This document shows, one piece after another, positions 22,691 through 34,560 of a stretch of 64,000 nt of DNA. Each line of letters opens with the position of its first letter. Positions within the stretch are counted from its first letter, which is position 1. A model generated the notes under the pieces. It was not told where the DNA came from. It saw only the letters and a list, made by a program, of their open reading frames with translations, and did no database searches. The position numbers and the translations under genes were made by a program. Source of the stretch: Laguncularia racemosa (Eukaryota > Streptophyta > Magnoliopsida > Myrtales > Combretaceae). Location of the stretch: contig JBBMOL010000018.1 of NCBI GenBank assembly GCA_037954665.1, forward strand, positions 5,394,001 to 5,458,000, given 5' to 3'.

Positions 22691-24290
22691 GTTCTCTTCC
22701 CGTCTCATCCATGTAATGTCTTACCAAATTCCCATTCTCATCATATTATACTTGCTCATTATTCTCACTTGCAGCTAAAAAAAATATAGGAAGGAAGGTA
22801 AGCCTAAGCTCAGTACGTGAGTACTACACCTACATACACATGATACTCCACATCAATAACACATGCATATATGCAACATTTATCCATAGTACATTTATAC
22901 ATTAGCTTACACACCAATCTCCAAATTAATTATACTACATAGGGGTACTCATGACCCTAACACACACAAAAGTTTGCCCTAGTGGGAATTGCTACTATAG
23001 GCCTCATCTAACCCTAATCTACCTTAGATCATTTCAATACATGGCTCAACTAGGAACAACGCGGCATACCGATCATCAAGGTACCCCTTAGGGATCTGCC
23101 ACTATAGACCCTTAAATCAAGCCAAACATAAGCAACATGCACCCTTTCATTCACATTTCACATTACAACACATAATTCTTATAACCAATTTATTTAATAA
23201 CTATCTAACAATCACAACCAACAAATAAGGTAAACACATACTTGAAATCCTAGCCTTAAGCACATCTTAACTTGAACGTAAGCTAAGTTGAAATCTATAC
23301 AATCATCAATACATCCTTCTTAGTGCTAATATAAGAATTCTCTTTATTTTTCTTAATCTATTAGGTTATCTAAGGTCTTACTAATTATCTAGGTTGTGTG
23401 GAAATTAGTTTAATTAGGAGTTAAATAATATAAAATGAATTTTTTTTTTCACTCAACACGGCCATGTTGGAGGTTGTGTAGCTCAACACAGCTATTACAC
23501 GACCATGTCAAAAGGTTATGTATCTTTCACTGGGTTTTTGGTTCAACGTGGTTGGAACACGACTGTATAGACAAGCCATGTATCTCTTGGTATATCTTGC
23601 ATTCAATAAGGTTGGAACACGATCAGGTTGGGAGGTCGTGTATCTCTCGGTATGTCTTTGCATTCAACACAAAAGTAACACAACCATATTGGAAGGTCAT
23701 GTATCTCTCAGTATGTCCTATGAAACCTAATTCTTCTATCCTAATTCCTCTTAAATCCTAATTGCTATGCTTTTTAATCTAACTAATCATTATACTAACC
23801 ACATCTAACATAAAGTTAGGTTATAAGATACTCACTTAGCTTAGATTTGCACTTAGAATGTTGAATTTGGTTTATTCCTTGCTTATTTAACCTTATCCTT
23901 CAATTCGATCCCTATGAACAACCAAGTCAATTTGTGATTTTTTATTTCAATGGTTAGAATAGACCCTTATTTACTACTACGATCCTTACCTGTTTGATTA
24001 GCCGGCTTAATTCTCCTTTAGGTCTTCTTAAGTTTTCCTATAGGGTTCTCTCTCTCTCCCTCTTTAGTTTTCTAGATAGCAATTAACAAGTGAGCAAAAG
24101 GATGAAACCCTAGGTTATTTTTGCTTTTATAATCTAACCAGGAAAAGATAAATTTACCCCTTATCCCACTTGCTTATTTACGATATTGCCACTTATTATA
24201 TTTTTATATATATATAATATAATATATATTGAAACATGTATTTCATAAACCTTACTAAATCTAGTAATTTCTCCAATTAAAAAAGTTGAA
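22690..24290 (+). mobile_element. LTR fragment related to the 7.8-12 kb retroelement
   Basis: The block at 22980-23125 (GGGAATTGCTACTATAGGCC, then CCCCTTAGGGATCTGCCACT and a TAGACCC tail) is clearly related to 8120-8280, and the sequence before it also corresponds in order (a ...GTGAGTAC.. segment, then CACACATGAT-like words). It therefore looks like the same LTR family. It contains a hairpin-rich tandem repeat at 23450-23715. No gag or pol is attached. Confidence 0.45.
23450..23715. repeat. Tandem ~64-bp repeat with ACACGACC/GGTCGTGT inverted words
   Basis: Units start with (T)CAACACGG/CAACACAG/CAACGTGG/CAATAAGG/CAACACAA at about 23453, 23482, 23543, 23605 and 23666. From the second, each contains an AACACGACC-like word and a GTCGTGTATCTCTC-like word about 20 bp later, which can pair. 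The last three end in GGTATGTCTTTGCAT-like sequence. Open frames here simply follow the repeat. Confidence 0.55.
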
Positions 24291-25920
24291 GGGCTTTGTT
24301 GATTAGTGACTTAATAGTTAAAAGGTACACCTTTGTAATTTTCTAAAACACATATTTCTTGGCCTTAAGAATTGTCGATTCTTCCTTGGTTTGTTTATAA
24401 CACCAAGCAAACCTATTAGACTACTTTCAATAATGTAGCCATTCATCTCGTACATACTTCAAGTGAAACCATTATGTTGTGATGTCTACTTGGTGAAAAT
24501 GCAACAAAGTTTTGAATAAAATTAAGAACATAAAAGAGAAAAAGAAAAGAATCATATTCGCATGGACTTTGGATCCAAAATTTTAATGAAAATTAAATTA
24601 ACCCTTTTTCTAGGTGTTTTTCATATAGAAAGGAGAGGAATATTGATTTTTCTCCCTTTCAAGGGCAAAAATGTGTTTTCGTTCATATTTGGGAATTTAT
24701 GCATCATTTTGCTATATTAAAAAATTAATATTAGTTGTTATCATAGTTAATACATAGTTATAAAGTGATTTAAACAAGTTTGATTGGTGTATAAAGAGGT
24801 CAAATTTAGTCAAATAAAAATCTATTGATGATTATTTAAGTAATACTGTATCCCGAGAAAATTATAAGTAAGGGAATCAATTTATAAAATCAAGTTCAAA
24901 TAAAGAATTAAAATTTTTAAGTAATTAAAATAAAATATCAATATTACGCTCAATAATTCATATAGGGAATTCCATTATTGTATTGTTATGAGCAGCAATA
25001 GATTTTATATCTGAACTACTTAGTATAATGTTAATAATATATTTTAATCACTTAAAAGTTCAATAATTTATTTTAACTATTTAGTATAACAATAATTCTC
25101 TATTTTAACTATTTAAAATTTAATTCTCTATTTGAACTTGATAAATGTTGATTCTCTCACTTGCAATTTTCTTCTAGTATCTTATATATGAACCTTAAAT
25201 CACAATAGACATATGTATATAATTTTAAAATATTTTTCATATTAATTTTACGGTTTAATATAAAAGTATATAATTGTTTGGAAGCATTTGTATATAAACT
25301 AAATGGAAATATAATCGCGACATGTGTGCAAGAAATAAAATATATCTATGTTAAAAATAAAAATTTTCATAAGAGATAGAAATTATTCCGATGCCCACAC
25401 CTTGAGCTGTTGAAATTTAGTCTCATAACCTAAAGTAGAAAATGTAATATATAGGAAAATAAAAAGTTAATTTTAAAAAGTGGGACACTAATGATACGTT
25501 TAATTTATGAAATAGAATAACATAAGAATAGAATTGAAATTCTTTAGAAATTAAATAAAAAAGTACTAATTAATTTTTAAAATTATTTTAATATCTCATG
25601 AATAGATATAAAAATATATTTAAAAAATCAAATAATAACTATTCCTTTTATTTTATATAAAAAAATAATTCTTCATTTTTTAATACTAACAATTCTATAG
25701 AATAGCCATATTCACCAATCTTTAAAAAAAAAATTATTAATGTCCAACTTTATAGATTCATGTTATCCCAATTATATGTTATATATATTAATATTATTTT
25801 TATAAATAACTTTTTTATATTTGATGTTTGAACGAATATAATGTTTTTCTAAATTTATATCATTAAAATATTCTGGAACTAGGATTATTGTACACAAAAA
25901 TTTATTCAGACCATCCGCAA
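24290..25920. other. AT-rich intergenic DNA
   Basis: No gene, RNA or complete repeat recognised. Very high A+T with long A/T runs, especially 24840-25870. This is the 5' flank of the mTERF gene. Confidence 0.4.
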
Positions 25921-25929
25921 CATCCCGCT

Positions 25930-25960
25930 TAAACCCTCTGAGTTTAGTTTCTAGGGTTTA
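25930..25960 (+). promoter_or_regulatory. Telo-box motifs upstream of the mTERF gene
   Basis: AAACCCTC at 25930 and CTAGGGTTTA at 25951-25960 (AAACCCTA on the other strand) lie about 260-290 bp before the start codon. Telo boxes are common in promoters or 5' leaders of plant genes for ribosomal and organelle-biogenesis proteins. A pyrimidine-rich stretch (26041-26060) follows and could belong to a leader intron. Function is inferred from motif and place. Confidence 0.4.
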
Positions 25961-26220
25961 CAACCGAACCCCCATCTTCTCCTCAGACTTCCCAGACATT
26001 CACGTAAAGTGAAATTCAACTCATCGTACCTTGATTACTTTGTTTTTTTTTTTTTTCCTTTTGGGTAAAGCAATCCGTTTTCTGAAACCTTTTTCATTAC
26101 TTTATTAAGCCTACATAATTATATTTGTAATCTGGCTTTTCTTTTTCTTGTACAAACACTGCTACGGACTTGTCCTGATTAACAATGGAGTAAAAATTTT
26201 CTATTTCGTACAAAGTTTCC

Positions 26221-27999
26221 ATGATTAAGCTCAATTTTTATAGAAAGATAGGGTCTTTTTACAAAATGATCACAAAAGTCTGCACCCAAAACACCCCATT
26301 TTTGTATGTTTCTCTTAATGAAAAACCCACCTGTCATTTGCAAAAACTGTCTTCGTCTGTGCGAAATGTTCGATGCTTGTGCTCTCTGGTAAGTTCGAGT
26401 AGTAATCCTAAGAACAGTTCATGTGGGGAGTTGAATGTGTTATCTTGTTCCAGTACCACTCACCGTGTGTCGCGTTTTGTAAGAAGTGAGGCGCAATCGG
26501 TGCTTTTTGATTACTTGCATTGTACACGGGGATTCAGTTCCCCTGATGCTGAGTATATTAGCAAGAATTGCCCGCGTTTCGTTGAGAAGCTGCTTTCAAA
26601 GATTGATAATATTAAGGATGTTAGTCGGTCGCTGATGAAGTATCTCAGATACAACCCTATTAACGAGTTTGAACCATTTTTCGAGAGCTTGGGTTTGAGC
26701 CCATTTAAGATGAGGAAGCTTCTACCTGCAGATTTGATGTTCTTGAACGATGATGATACAATGATGATGAATTTTCATACTTTATGTGAATATGGAATTC
26801 CGCGTTGTAAGATGGGCAAGATTTTGGCAGAAGCAAGGGATATCTTCTACTATGAACGCGGTGTATTGATTTCAAAGTTGCAGGATATTGAAAATTTGGG
26901 ATTCGATAGATTGGCTGTAGTTAAACTTGTGAGTTGTTGTCCTTCACTTTTGATTGGTAGCACGAATCTACTGTTTTCCCAGGTTGTGGAGAAAATGAAG
27001 GGTTTAGGTATTGAAAACGATTTTGTCGCCGGATTTTCTGATAAGAAATGTTACAGTTGGTGTAGAATACTTGACACCATCGAGTTTCTTGGGAACATAG
27101 GTTATGGAAAAGAAAATGTGGCAATGTTATTCAAGGCAAACCCTACTTTACTGTTCGATGGTTCTGGGAAGAAAGTATATGTACTTTTTGGCCAACTGTT
27201 GAAATTAGGAATTAATGAGAATGAAGCTCATCAATTGTTTGCCAAAAATCCACTAATTTTGTCAGACCAGTCTGTGAAAAATTTGTCGAGGGCTGTGAGT
27301 TTTCTGTTTGAGATTGGAATGGAAGTTGAAGTTATTGCAAATATAGTTTTTACCCAACCAAATCTTGTTAGTTCATGTTCATTGAAACAACCAGTAACAG
27401 TGTGCAAACAAGTCAAGGGTGGAAGGCATAGCTTGCTTCAAATCATAAGGGATGATCCAATGAAGTTCTTGCAGTTGGCTTCTAAACCAATGGCTAAGAG
27501 TGATGAAAAAGTTCACCAAGATCAAATGAAACATATGGAGAAAATAAATTTCTTACAGAGGTTGGGCTTTGTTGAAAACTCAGAAGAGCTGAGAAATGCA
27601 TCAAAACAATTTCGAGGAAGAGGGGATCTATTACAGGAACGTTTTGACTGTCTCTTACAGGCTGGTTTGAACTTTTACGATGCTTCATACATTGTCAGAC
27701 AAGCTCCTGCAGTGTTAAATCAGAGCAAAGACGTTATACAGGAGAAGATTAATTACTTAACAAAACACTTAGGCTATCCACTGGATACAGTTGTGGACTT
27801 TCCAACATATTTGTGCTATGATATGGAGAGAATAAATCGCCGATTTTCTATGTATGCATGGTTAAGGGAAAGAGGTGCAGTAAAATCAATGTCTTTAAGT
27901 TCAATTCTTGCATCTTCAAATCCCCGTTTTGTAAAATATTTTGTTGATATCCATCCTGAAGGTTCCACAATCTGGGAAACTCTAACTCAGTCATCTTAG
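26221..27999 (+). CDS. mTERF family protein, organellar (MTEF18/SHOT1-like)
   Basis: An uninterrupted 592-residue frame and the clearest complete gene here. mTERF proteins are nucleic-acid binding alpha-solenoids imported into mitochondria or plastids, where they affect transcription, splicing or translation of organelle RNA. The first ~100 residues are rich in Lys, Ser, Arg and Cys with few acids (MIKLNFYRKIGSFYKMITKV), as in a targeting peptide. From about residue 115 come repeated ~30-35 residue helical units with the mTERF signature of leucine/proline loops: LVSCCPSLL, ANPTLLF, AKNPLIL, FTQPNLV, RQAPAVL. C-terminal LGYPLDTVVDFPTYLCYDME and RFSMYAWLRERG are also typical. Length and layout resemble Arabidopsis mTERF18 (SHOT1), by memory. 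No introns in the coding part. A second in-frame ATG is at 26266; the first is used because it keeps the basic leader. Confidence 0.9.
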   Translation: MIKLNFYRKIGSFYKMITKVCTQNTPFLYVSLNEKPTCHLQKLSSSVRNVRCLCSLVSSSSNPKNSSCGELNVLSCSSTTHRVSRFVRSEAQSVLFDYLHCTRGFSSPDAEYISKNCPRFVEKLLSKIDNIKDVSRSLMKYLRYNPINEFEPFFESLGLSPFKMRKLLPADLMFLNDDDTMMMNFHTLCEYGIPRCKMGKILAEARDIFYYERGVLISKLQDIENLGFDRLAVVKLVSCCPSLLIGSTNLLFSQVVEKMKGLGIENDFVAGFSDKKCYSWCRILDTIEFLGNIGYGKENVAMLFKANPTLLFDGSGKKVYVLFGQLLKLGINENEAHQLFAKNPLILSDQSVKNLSRAVSFLFEIGMEVEVIANIVFTQPNLVSSCSLKQPVTVCKQVKGGRHSLLQIIRDDPMKFLQLASKPMAKSDEKVHQDQMKHMEKINFLQRLGFVENSEELRNASKQFRGRGDLLQERFDCLLQAGLNFYDASYIVRQAPAVLNQSKDVIQEKINYLTKHLGYPLDTVVDFPTYLCYDMERINRRFSMYAWLRERGAVKSMSLSSILASSNPRFVKYFVDIHPEGSTIWETLTQSS

Positions 28000-29900
28000 C
28001 AGGGAACATAAGACTCTGTCCCTTGCAGCATTGTCTGTAAATGGTTTGTGGTTCCCCGTGTTGAGGCATCATGCTAGTAGTCTCTTGCTTCTGGGAAACT
28101 CAGCCCCCTTCTATACTTTATTTAGAGGGTGAATGGTGCTTAATTGTTACTAATGATCTATTGTTCTCTCTTAGAGATATGATATTGTTGAAGCATGGTC
28201 TTCCAACATTCTGAGGCTGGCTGGGAGTAGTAGTCTGAAAAAGTTGTTTAAAGTGTAAAAATTCTGATCTTATATTCTTGAATTTTCTATGCAAGTCAAA
28301 TACATTTTCTACTTTTCTTTTCTGAAAGCCAAAAGAAAAGAGAACTACACCCAGCTGTACCTCCCTGTGTGGAGCAGTCTTCAAGGCAGCTGAATAATGT
28401 ATGTTGCTTGGTTTGGATATGTAGCCCTAGACATGCTCTGAGAGCATTTTGATATGGTTTCCAGGGTATACTCCATTTCAAACATTGACTGTGCACATAT
28501 TACCTTGATCCTATTGTAATGCCATCCTGTTTACACTTCTGTGGTAGATATTATGCTTCTCCTCTCTTCTCTCACTTCATCTCTTTGCCATCTTGTTTTA
28601 TTCTTGGATACAAATTTCTTTTCCATCTTCTGTTGTCTTTTATTGCAGATTTTGATTCTGATCTGTTGGGACTATTGTTTGAACATTAGACATGCAAAAT
28701 AGATATTGAGTTTAGTACTTAATGGAAGAAATTTATAATTGCTAGATGTTTGTGTTTATGCACTTCTTCTCAACAAAGTAGTAAACAGTAACCACTTGAA
28801 TAATAAATGCATATCTGTGTAATCCTAGTTATAATTCTTTGCCAGACATGATTTTGTCTGCTAAGGTTAGCTAGACGTGCTCTCTCTCTCTCTCTCCTCC
28901 AATTAGTTGGACATGTTTAAATAATAGGAAATATATACTAATGCAGCCTCTTCATGGCTGTTTGGATTTGTGATGCAGCTCTAAGCTTTTATTTCCTTAA
29001 TTATATCATGTCTGCCGGATATCTTCTGTTAAATTCATGACATAGTTACTCGATGCAGGCTCTGTGGAAATATTAATGAATATTATCTTTAATCCAGTCT
29101 TACTTATTACCTTCTTTATTGTGTTTTGCTGTCTGAACATAATATAGAACTTCCTCACTAATCACTCTTTTATAAACCTGAGAAATTACTTTAATGCAAA
29201 TGCTGGAGTTCACACATGTTTGTTCAATTTGCTAAAGGAGGTGGCCATATGTACTTTTCCCCGTTGTAGGTCTTGTCTGATTTGGTAATCTCTGTTGGCC
29301 ACGTCAACTGAATAGAAGATCTTCAGCCAGTATGGAGCATTCATTCCTTTCTTCATTATTTCAGTCTTTTCCTTGTTTGCTCAACAATGGATCCTGTTCT
29401 CTAGTTCCAAAGGCTTATGCTGGTATAAGATAATTGTGAGGTTCTTACTAGTGCCATCTATAATACACTTCTTTTTCTTCCTCATATACCAGAATGGACT
29501 TTGGTAGCACCTGCGTGATACAGGAGACTTTCTGTGGAAACACTCCTATCCTGTCATTAGACTTTTTTAAGTAGAAGTAAACTGGTTAGTTGCCCAGTGT
29601 TCCTTGCATGCTCATTTGATGAAACATGGGGGTCCTTTCTTTTTTTTTTAACTTTGGCCAATAAATGTTCTATTTTTTTTTTGTTAATTGCCTTCAGTTT
29701 ACTGAACTTGAAGATTGTGTTTGTTGAGAGATAAGAGGCTTTTACGTGAGATACTGGACTCTATTGCACACATAAGAAGCAATTATAGGCAGGTTCTAGT
29801 TTTTCTTTAAATAGGTATATACGCAGAAGAAAGTCTAGTTCTAAAGTTTATCGTTAGGTTCCTAAATAATTAATGAGAAATAACCCTCCATATGGAAAAG
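28000..29900 (+). other. 3' flank of the mTERF gene, possible spliced 3' UTR
   Basis: Non-repetitive, moderately AT-rich DNA without a long open frame. Several pyrimidine-plus-AG sites that look like splice acceptors occur (for example TTTTATTGCAG near 28649 and CCCGTTGTAG near 29270), so an extended or alternatively spliced 3' UTR is possible. Short open frames on the minus strand have no family signature. A (CT)n run is at 28880-28896. Confidence 0.3.
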
Positions 29901-31312
29901 AGACATTTGCACGATATTTAATTGGGCTTAATGTTGGATGGAATGCGCTGTTGATATTGAACCCGAGAAAGAAACCGTTGGTACGGGGAGTTCGTGAACA
30001 TCCAGTTATCACTTTGTAAAATTTGGATGGGTTTGACCTACGGTCATACGGTCTTCCTAGGATGCTTTACTGGACTCATCAAGTTGTTCCAAGTAATCAA
30101 AATGGTAAGCTATTGATTGAGTTCCTTACCTTCGTGGGAGATACATAATTTATCATGTGTCACATCTTGAAATCATTATAACACTAACAGTTTGCTACAT
30201 ATCATACTTAAACAAAATATGTAAGGCTATAATTATTAAGTAGATTTTTAAATCAATTTTAAGACTGTGAAATCGTTCTTTACATTTTGAAAATATTTTA
30301 AAGAAATATTGGATTTTTGAAAACATTTGAGTGATTATTGGTCATGAAAACACATGGTAAGATTAGAGAAAATAACCTAGATTCTAAGGCCTATTGAGCT
30401 CACAAAAGATAAATCCATAAGTAATAGGTCATTGAGCTACAAACGACTCCCAATAAGTTTTAATATAATTGAAAATATAAAAATATAGTTTGATCACAAC
30501 AGATTTTAGTTATAAAAATGATCAATGTGATCTATTTTAGTGATCTCATCCCATATCTCTACCTTAGAGCTATAACCCAATGAGTTGTACAATGGATCGA
30601 TAAAATTCTCACCTAAAAAAAAAACAAAGAAAGAAAAAGGACGAAGGGAGAGTGAGGCATGAGGGCCCTATACAGAATAACACAAACATATGTGTGCATG
30701 TTAAATGAGTCTACAACTACTTCAGCGGTCAATCACTTCATTCAATTAATTATCTTAATTAAACATTCAACATGGGAATATTCATGATTCCGGACATCAT
30801 GATGGGGGATAAAGGGTTTGATTCCACTACAATAGATATCAAGGGTTGATAGGAGCAAACAAATTCCATGTTGCCGAAAACCAATATACCTAAGTAGCCT
30901 TATCTAAGTGAACCCATCATTATGCTCCCCTATCAATCACATTCCAATTATACTATATAATCCATTGGGACCTTGTAGGCATCCCATTTTTGCCTCTGTC
31001 TAATTTTTTTTTAAAGAAAAATAAATAAATAATAAAAAATATAGTAATAAAAAGCCTGGTTTACAAAAAATATATAATAAAAAAAAAGAAGAAGAGAAAA
31101 GAAAAAGAAAAAATGAATAAAAATGAAAGTAAATGAACAACTTTTAAAAAATGATAAAAAAAATAACAAATAACAAAAATTAATAAAGATTGTGAATATT
31201 TTCAATAAAAATAAGGAAATATGAGACTCTAAATTAAGTTTGAGAATCTCAAATCAATAAAAATTAATTAGAACCGTTAACTTATATGTAAGTCAAGTGC
31301 AATAATAAACCG
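29900..31312. other. Intergenic DNA without recognisable gene
   Basis: Nothing supportable. The DNA becomes AT-rich after 30200, with an A-rich low-complexity stretch at 31010-31200 that gives a meaningless Phe/Leu-rich frame on the minus strand. Confidence 0.4.
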
Positions 31313-31315
31313 AGA

Positions 31316-31440
31316 AATGGGCTGGCTCAACTAGTCCGTGTGTTGGTTTGGTGGGCGCAGGGAAGGGGTAAGTCACGAGTTCAAATCCCACCCAAGGCAC
31401 TTTGTGTTGTTTTTCTTCTTTTCCCTCCAAGTGGACACAT
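31316..31440 (+). mobile_element. tRNA-derived SINE candidate
   Basis: TGGCTCAACTAG (31323-31334) fits a Pol III A-box and AGTTCAAATCC (31378-31388) fits a B-box; the gap of 43 bp is within the usual range. Between them is tRNA-like GTGGGCGCAGG. The stretch ends in a T-rich region (31401-31425). No cloverleaf with a proper anticodon could be drawn, so it is more likely a SINE head than a tRNA gene. Target duplications were not identified. Confidence 0.45.
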
Positions 31441-33240
31441 GGCAACCTCTGATTGGCTGGATATAGTCGCATACCCAGCATGCAATCATCTTCAACCTCC
31501 AGTCGACGACCATGGGGAGAAGATGAATGCGAATCTAGCCGTTTCAAGCTTTTTTTTTTACACAAATCTACTAAAATTTAGCAAAAAAAAAAAAGATAAA
31601 CACAAATCTCAACAAAAAAAGAGAGGATTGAGTCGAATATGGTTGAGTGGCTGTTGTCATCTAATGCCCCATCTATGCCTATCTAAGACTCCCAAGCTTG
31701 TTAATGACCCCTATAAATACCATAGAAGCACCAGAAGTAAGGAGATTGGAAAACAAAAATCACCAAAAACCACACACGTAAGCTTCAACCTTATATTTTC
31801 TCTCTCTAGAATGTCGCCACTAACTGCCACCTTCTCTCTAGGATTTCACCATTTATACTCAACCTTAAGCCTAGGTTTAGGTGCCATTAGTTCCCTTAGG
31901 TTGCAAGGAGTAAGAAAAGGTTGGTTTCATGAGGCAAGGACTTGCTAAAAGCGCAGATAGGAAAACACCATTGCCATCACCACCAACCACTTTCAAAACA
32001 CTACCCTAAGTTAGTTTTTAGGCCAAAATGACACCACCAATCGATTCATCACCCCTAGAAACCTAAGAAAACACCCATCAACCACCCTCAACAACTGTCG
32101 GATTGTCACCAATGAAGAGCCCCACCACGTAACCCGCAACTTGATCTCACCTGACCTACAACCTAACCCGCATATACCCAACAATCCGGTTGGTGATTTT
32201 TTATTTTATTTTATTTCTTTTTTATATGATTATTATTAGTTTTTTTTAGACTTATCTATAGTTAAAAATAAATAAATAATAAGGTACCCATTAGGTTGTC
32301 ATGGTATATATCATTGCTCGATGGCAAAAAATAAAAATAAAAATAATTATTAATTAAAAGTCTTTACCACAAAAATAATAAAAATAAATAAATAAATAAT
32401 AAATAAAATAAATTAGTTTTTTTATAAGCTAGGATTTAAAATATATATATAAGTAAATAATAAAAAATAAAATAAAAGTAAAAAATAAATAAAAGTAAAA
32501 ATAATAAAATGAAAAATTTAGAAAAATCAAAATAATAAAAATAAATAAATAAAAATCATAGTATAAATAAAAATAAAAATGATAAAAACACAAAAAAGAG
32601 TAAATAAAGTTTTTATTTAAGTATAATGTTTTTAATGGGAATAAATAAATGATAAAAAATAAAGATAAAAATACTTTTTATTAAAATCTAGTATTTTAAG
32701 GTTTTATTACTTAGAATTTTCTATAAAAAAATAAAAATTTAATATGAGGTTTTCCCAAACTTAGGTTGTTTTAGATTTTCCAAAATTAATCATTTAATAA
32801 TCTAAGCCACTTAATTATTTTCTTAATAAAAATTAATATGATTAAATAATGTAAACCCGATACTTTTTATTAAATAAAATTAACCAAAAAATTAAAACTT
32901 TTATAAAAGAAAAAGCGAATTACAGACAATTTAATCCTAGCTAGTAGGTATGTAGGTACTACAACACCCACAAAAAAAAATATATATATATATAATTAAA
33001 TTAAATTAATAATAATAATAATAATAAGAAAGGAACATGATCGGTTAAGTAATTATAATAAATGAAAAGTAAGAATTAAAGTTTTAAGTTTTTACTAGTT
33101 AAATAGAATTTTTTTTATGTAAATAATTATACTCAAAATATTTTATTTAATGTACACGTAAATTTTGTATAAGAATATCATCATTTAAATAACTTAATAA
33201 AATATAAATGTGCATACTAAATAAACCCGTAAATAGAAAA
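31441..33240. other. AT-rich low-complexity intergenic DNA
   Basis: Up to about 32180 the composition is mixed with CACCA-rich text and an open frame (part of 31340-31948) without family signature. From 32200 the sequence is dominated by AATAAA/AAATAAAT low-complexity runs, with (TA)n at 32979-32992 and (AAT)n at 33009-33026. No gene. Confidence 0.4.
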
Positions 33241-33254
33241 ATTTTCCTTATCTT

Positions 33255-34048
33255 ATATGATTTTTTTTCTTCTTTCTTTTTTTTTTCCTTTTTTCTTTTT
33301 CTCACTTTTCTTCTTTTTCTTTTCTTTTCTTTGTTTTTCGGATGTCCTCTCCTCGCTTGCTCCATCACATCAACACACTGCCCCGTTGTCCTTTCCCCTT
33401 TTCCTTCTTTCTTCTTTTCCTTCCACCTTCTTCCCTTTCTTTTTCTCGTCATCTCTTCCCTGGTCATCGATGAACTCCTGTTCTCGGTCCTTATCTCTCT
33501 CTCAATCTCTCTCACTTTCATGATACAACCAAGAAAATGGAAAAAGAACATATGGCTTCTTCAATCACACCACGTAAGCTCACTTTCCAAACCCTTCGAT
33601 TCTCAATCTTTTTTCTTCCGTTGTGATGCCGGAACTGACTCCTTTGATAATTCCCTCTCGCCGGTGAGACTTTGCTATTCGAGACCTCCTCACGTTTGCC
33701 AATCAGCAAATTGATTTCTTCTTCAGTCCCCACTTCTTGCATCATCCCTAATAACCCTTGCTCTTACTCCCTTTCCTTCCTCATTTTCTTTTCCCTTTCC
33801 TCATGTTTTCTAACATAGAAATAGAGTAGTCGTCATTCCTTGCCTCTCTCTCTTGCTGTCTTTTCTTCCTCTCTATACTACACGCACACACGAACTAAAC
33901 ACGAAATAGACCACCAACCCTTTGTCTCTCTCTCTCTACAATGAAGAATAATGTCAACTTGCTTCGGTTTATATGATTCCCTAAGAGAGAGAGAGAAAGT
34001 GGAATTTTGTATTGTGTTGTTGTTATTGTTGTTTAGGTTGTGATTAAA
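33255..34048 (+). other. Pyrimidine-rich stretch and possible 5' UTR of the EDR2 relic
   Basis: 33255-33500 is almost pure C/T on the plus strand. Further on, CTCTCTCTCTCTC runs (33847-33858 and 33930-33940) and GAGAGAGAGAGA (33985-33997) precede the ATG of the EDR2-like fragment at 34049. CT-rich leaders with microsatellites are frequent in plant 5' UTRs, so part of this may be the UTR that was copied along. Open frames over it are low complexity. Confidence 0.35.
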
Positions 34049-34560
34049 GATGTCAAACTCAAGGGTAGTCTATGAAGGGCTGATGCTCTGGTATGTATGT
34101 AGAAGGATGATCGGTCGATCAAACCTTCACATGCGTTACTTTGTATTGGATCGCCATTTACTTGCTTTTTTTTATTTATAAAAAGAAGCTCTAGGGTAAA
34201 CAAGTGCAGATCAAGAGCTTGTTGATGAATGGTAATTGTAGAGTGGAGGATGGAAGCTCGACTGCACATAGAATTATGGTTTATGTGTTGTACATCTATA
34301 ACAAGACAGAGAAGAACAAATGTATTACAATGGCATCATTTAACATAGAGGATGCATTGGCGTGGAAGGAGAAAATTGAGTTTATAATTGACTAGCATCA
34401 GGAATCACCACTTGCAAATGCTAACAAATATACATCTTTTGAATACAAGTCTTCGTTGCATAATGGGCGGAGTTCTTCCTCCTCATACCAAGAAAAAAGA
34501 AAAAGAAAGAGTGTATGGAGAGCCCTTAGCATAGAGGCCTTGGAGGTGATGGAAGTCATG
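34049..34560 (+). pseudogene. EDR2-like N-terminal PH-domain fragment, intronless relic
   Basis: Starting at ATG 34049 the reading SRVVYEGLMLW and IGRSNLHMRYFVLDRHLLA matches the start of plant EDR2 (Enhanced Disease Resistance 2; PH, START and DUF1336 domains). After a frameshift and stops near 34180 it continues with SLLMNGNCRVEDG, HRIMVYVLYIYNKTEKN, MASFNIEDALAWKEKIEFII and, past a stop, HQESPLANANKYTSFEYKSS. In EDR2 genes this region is, as I recall, split over several exons; here it is contiguous, which suggests a copy of spliced RNA. Homology fades by 34560, so START and DUF1336 are missing. EDR2 itself is a negative regulator of salicylate-dependent defence; this relic cannot function. 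Confidence 0.75.

Noticed and set aside
33147..33714. Open frames on both strands over the pyrimidine-rich stretch
   Set aside because: Low-complexity translations (Lys/Arg/Glu-rich or Phe/Ser-rich) caused by the C/T run.
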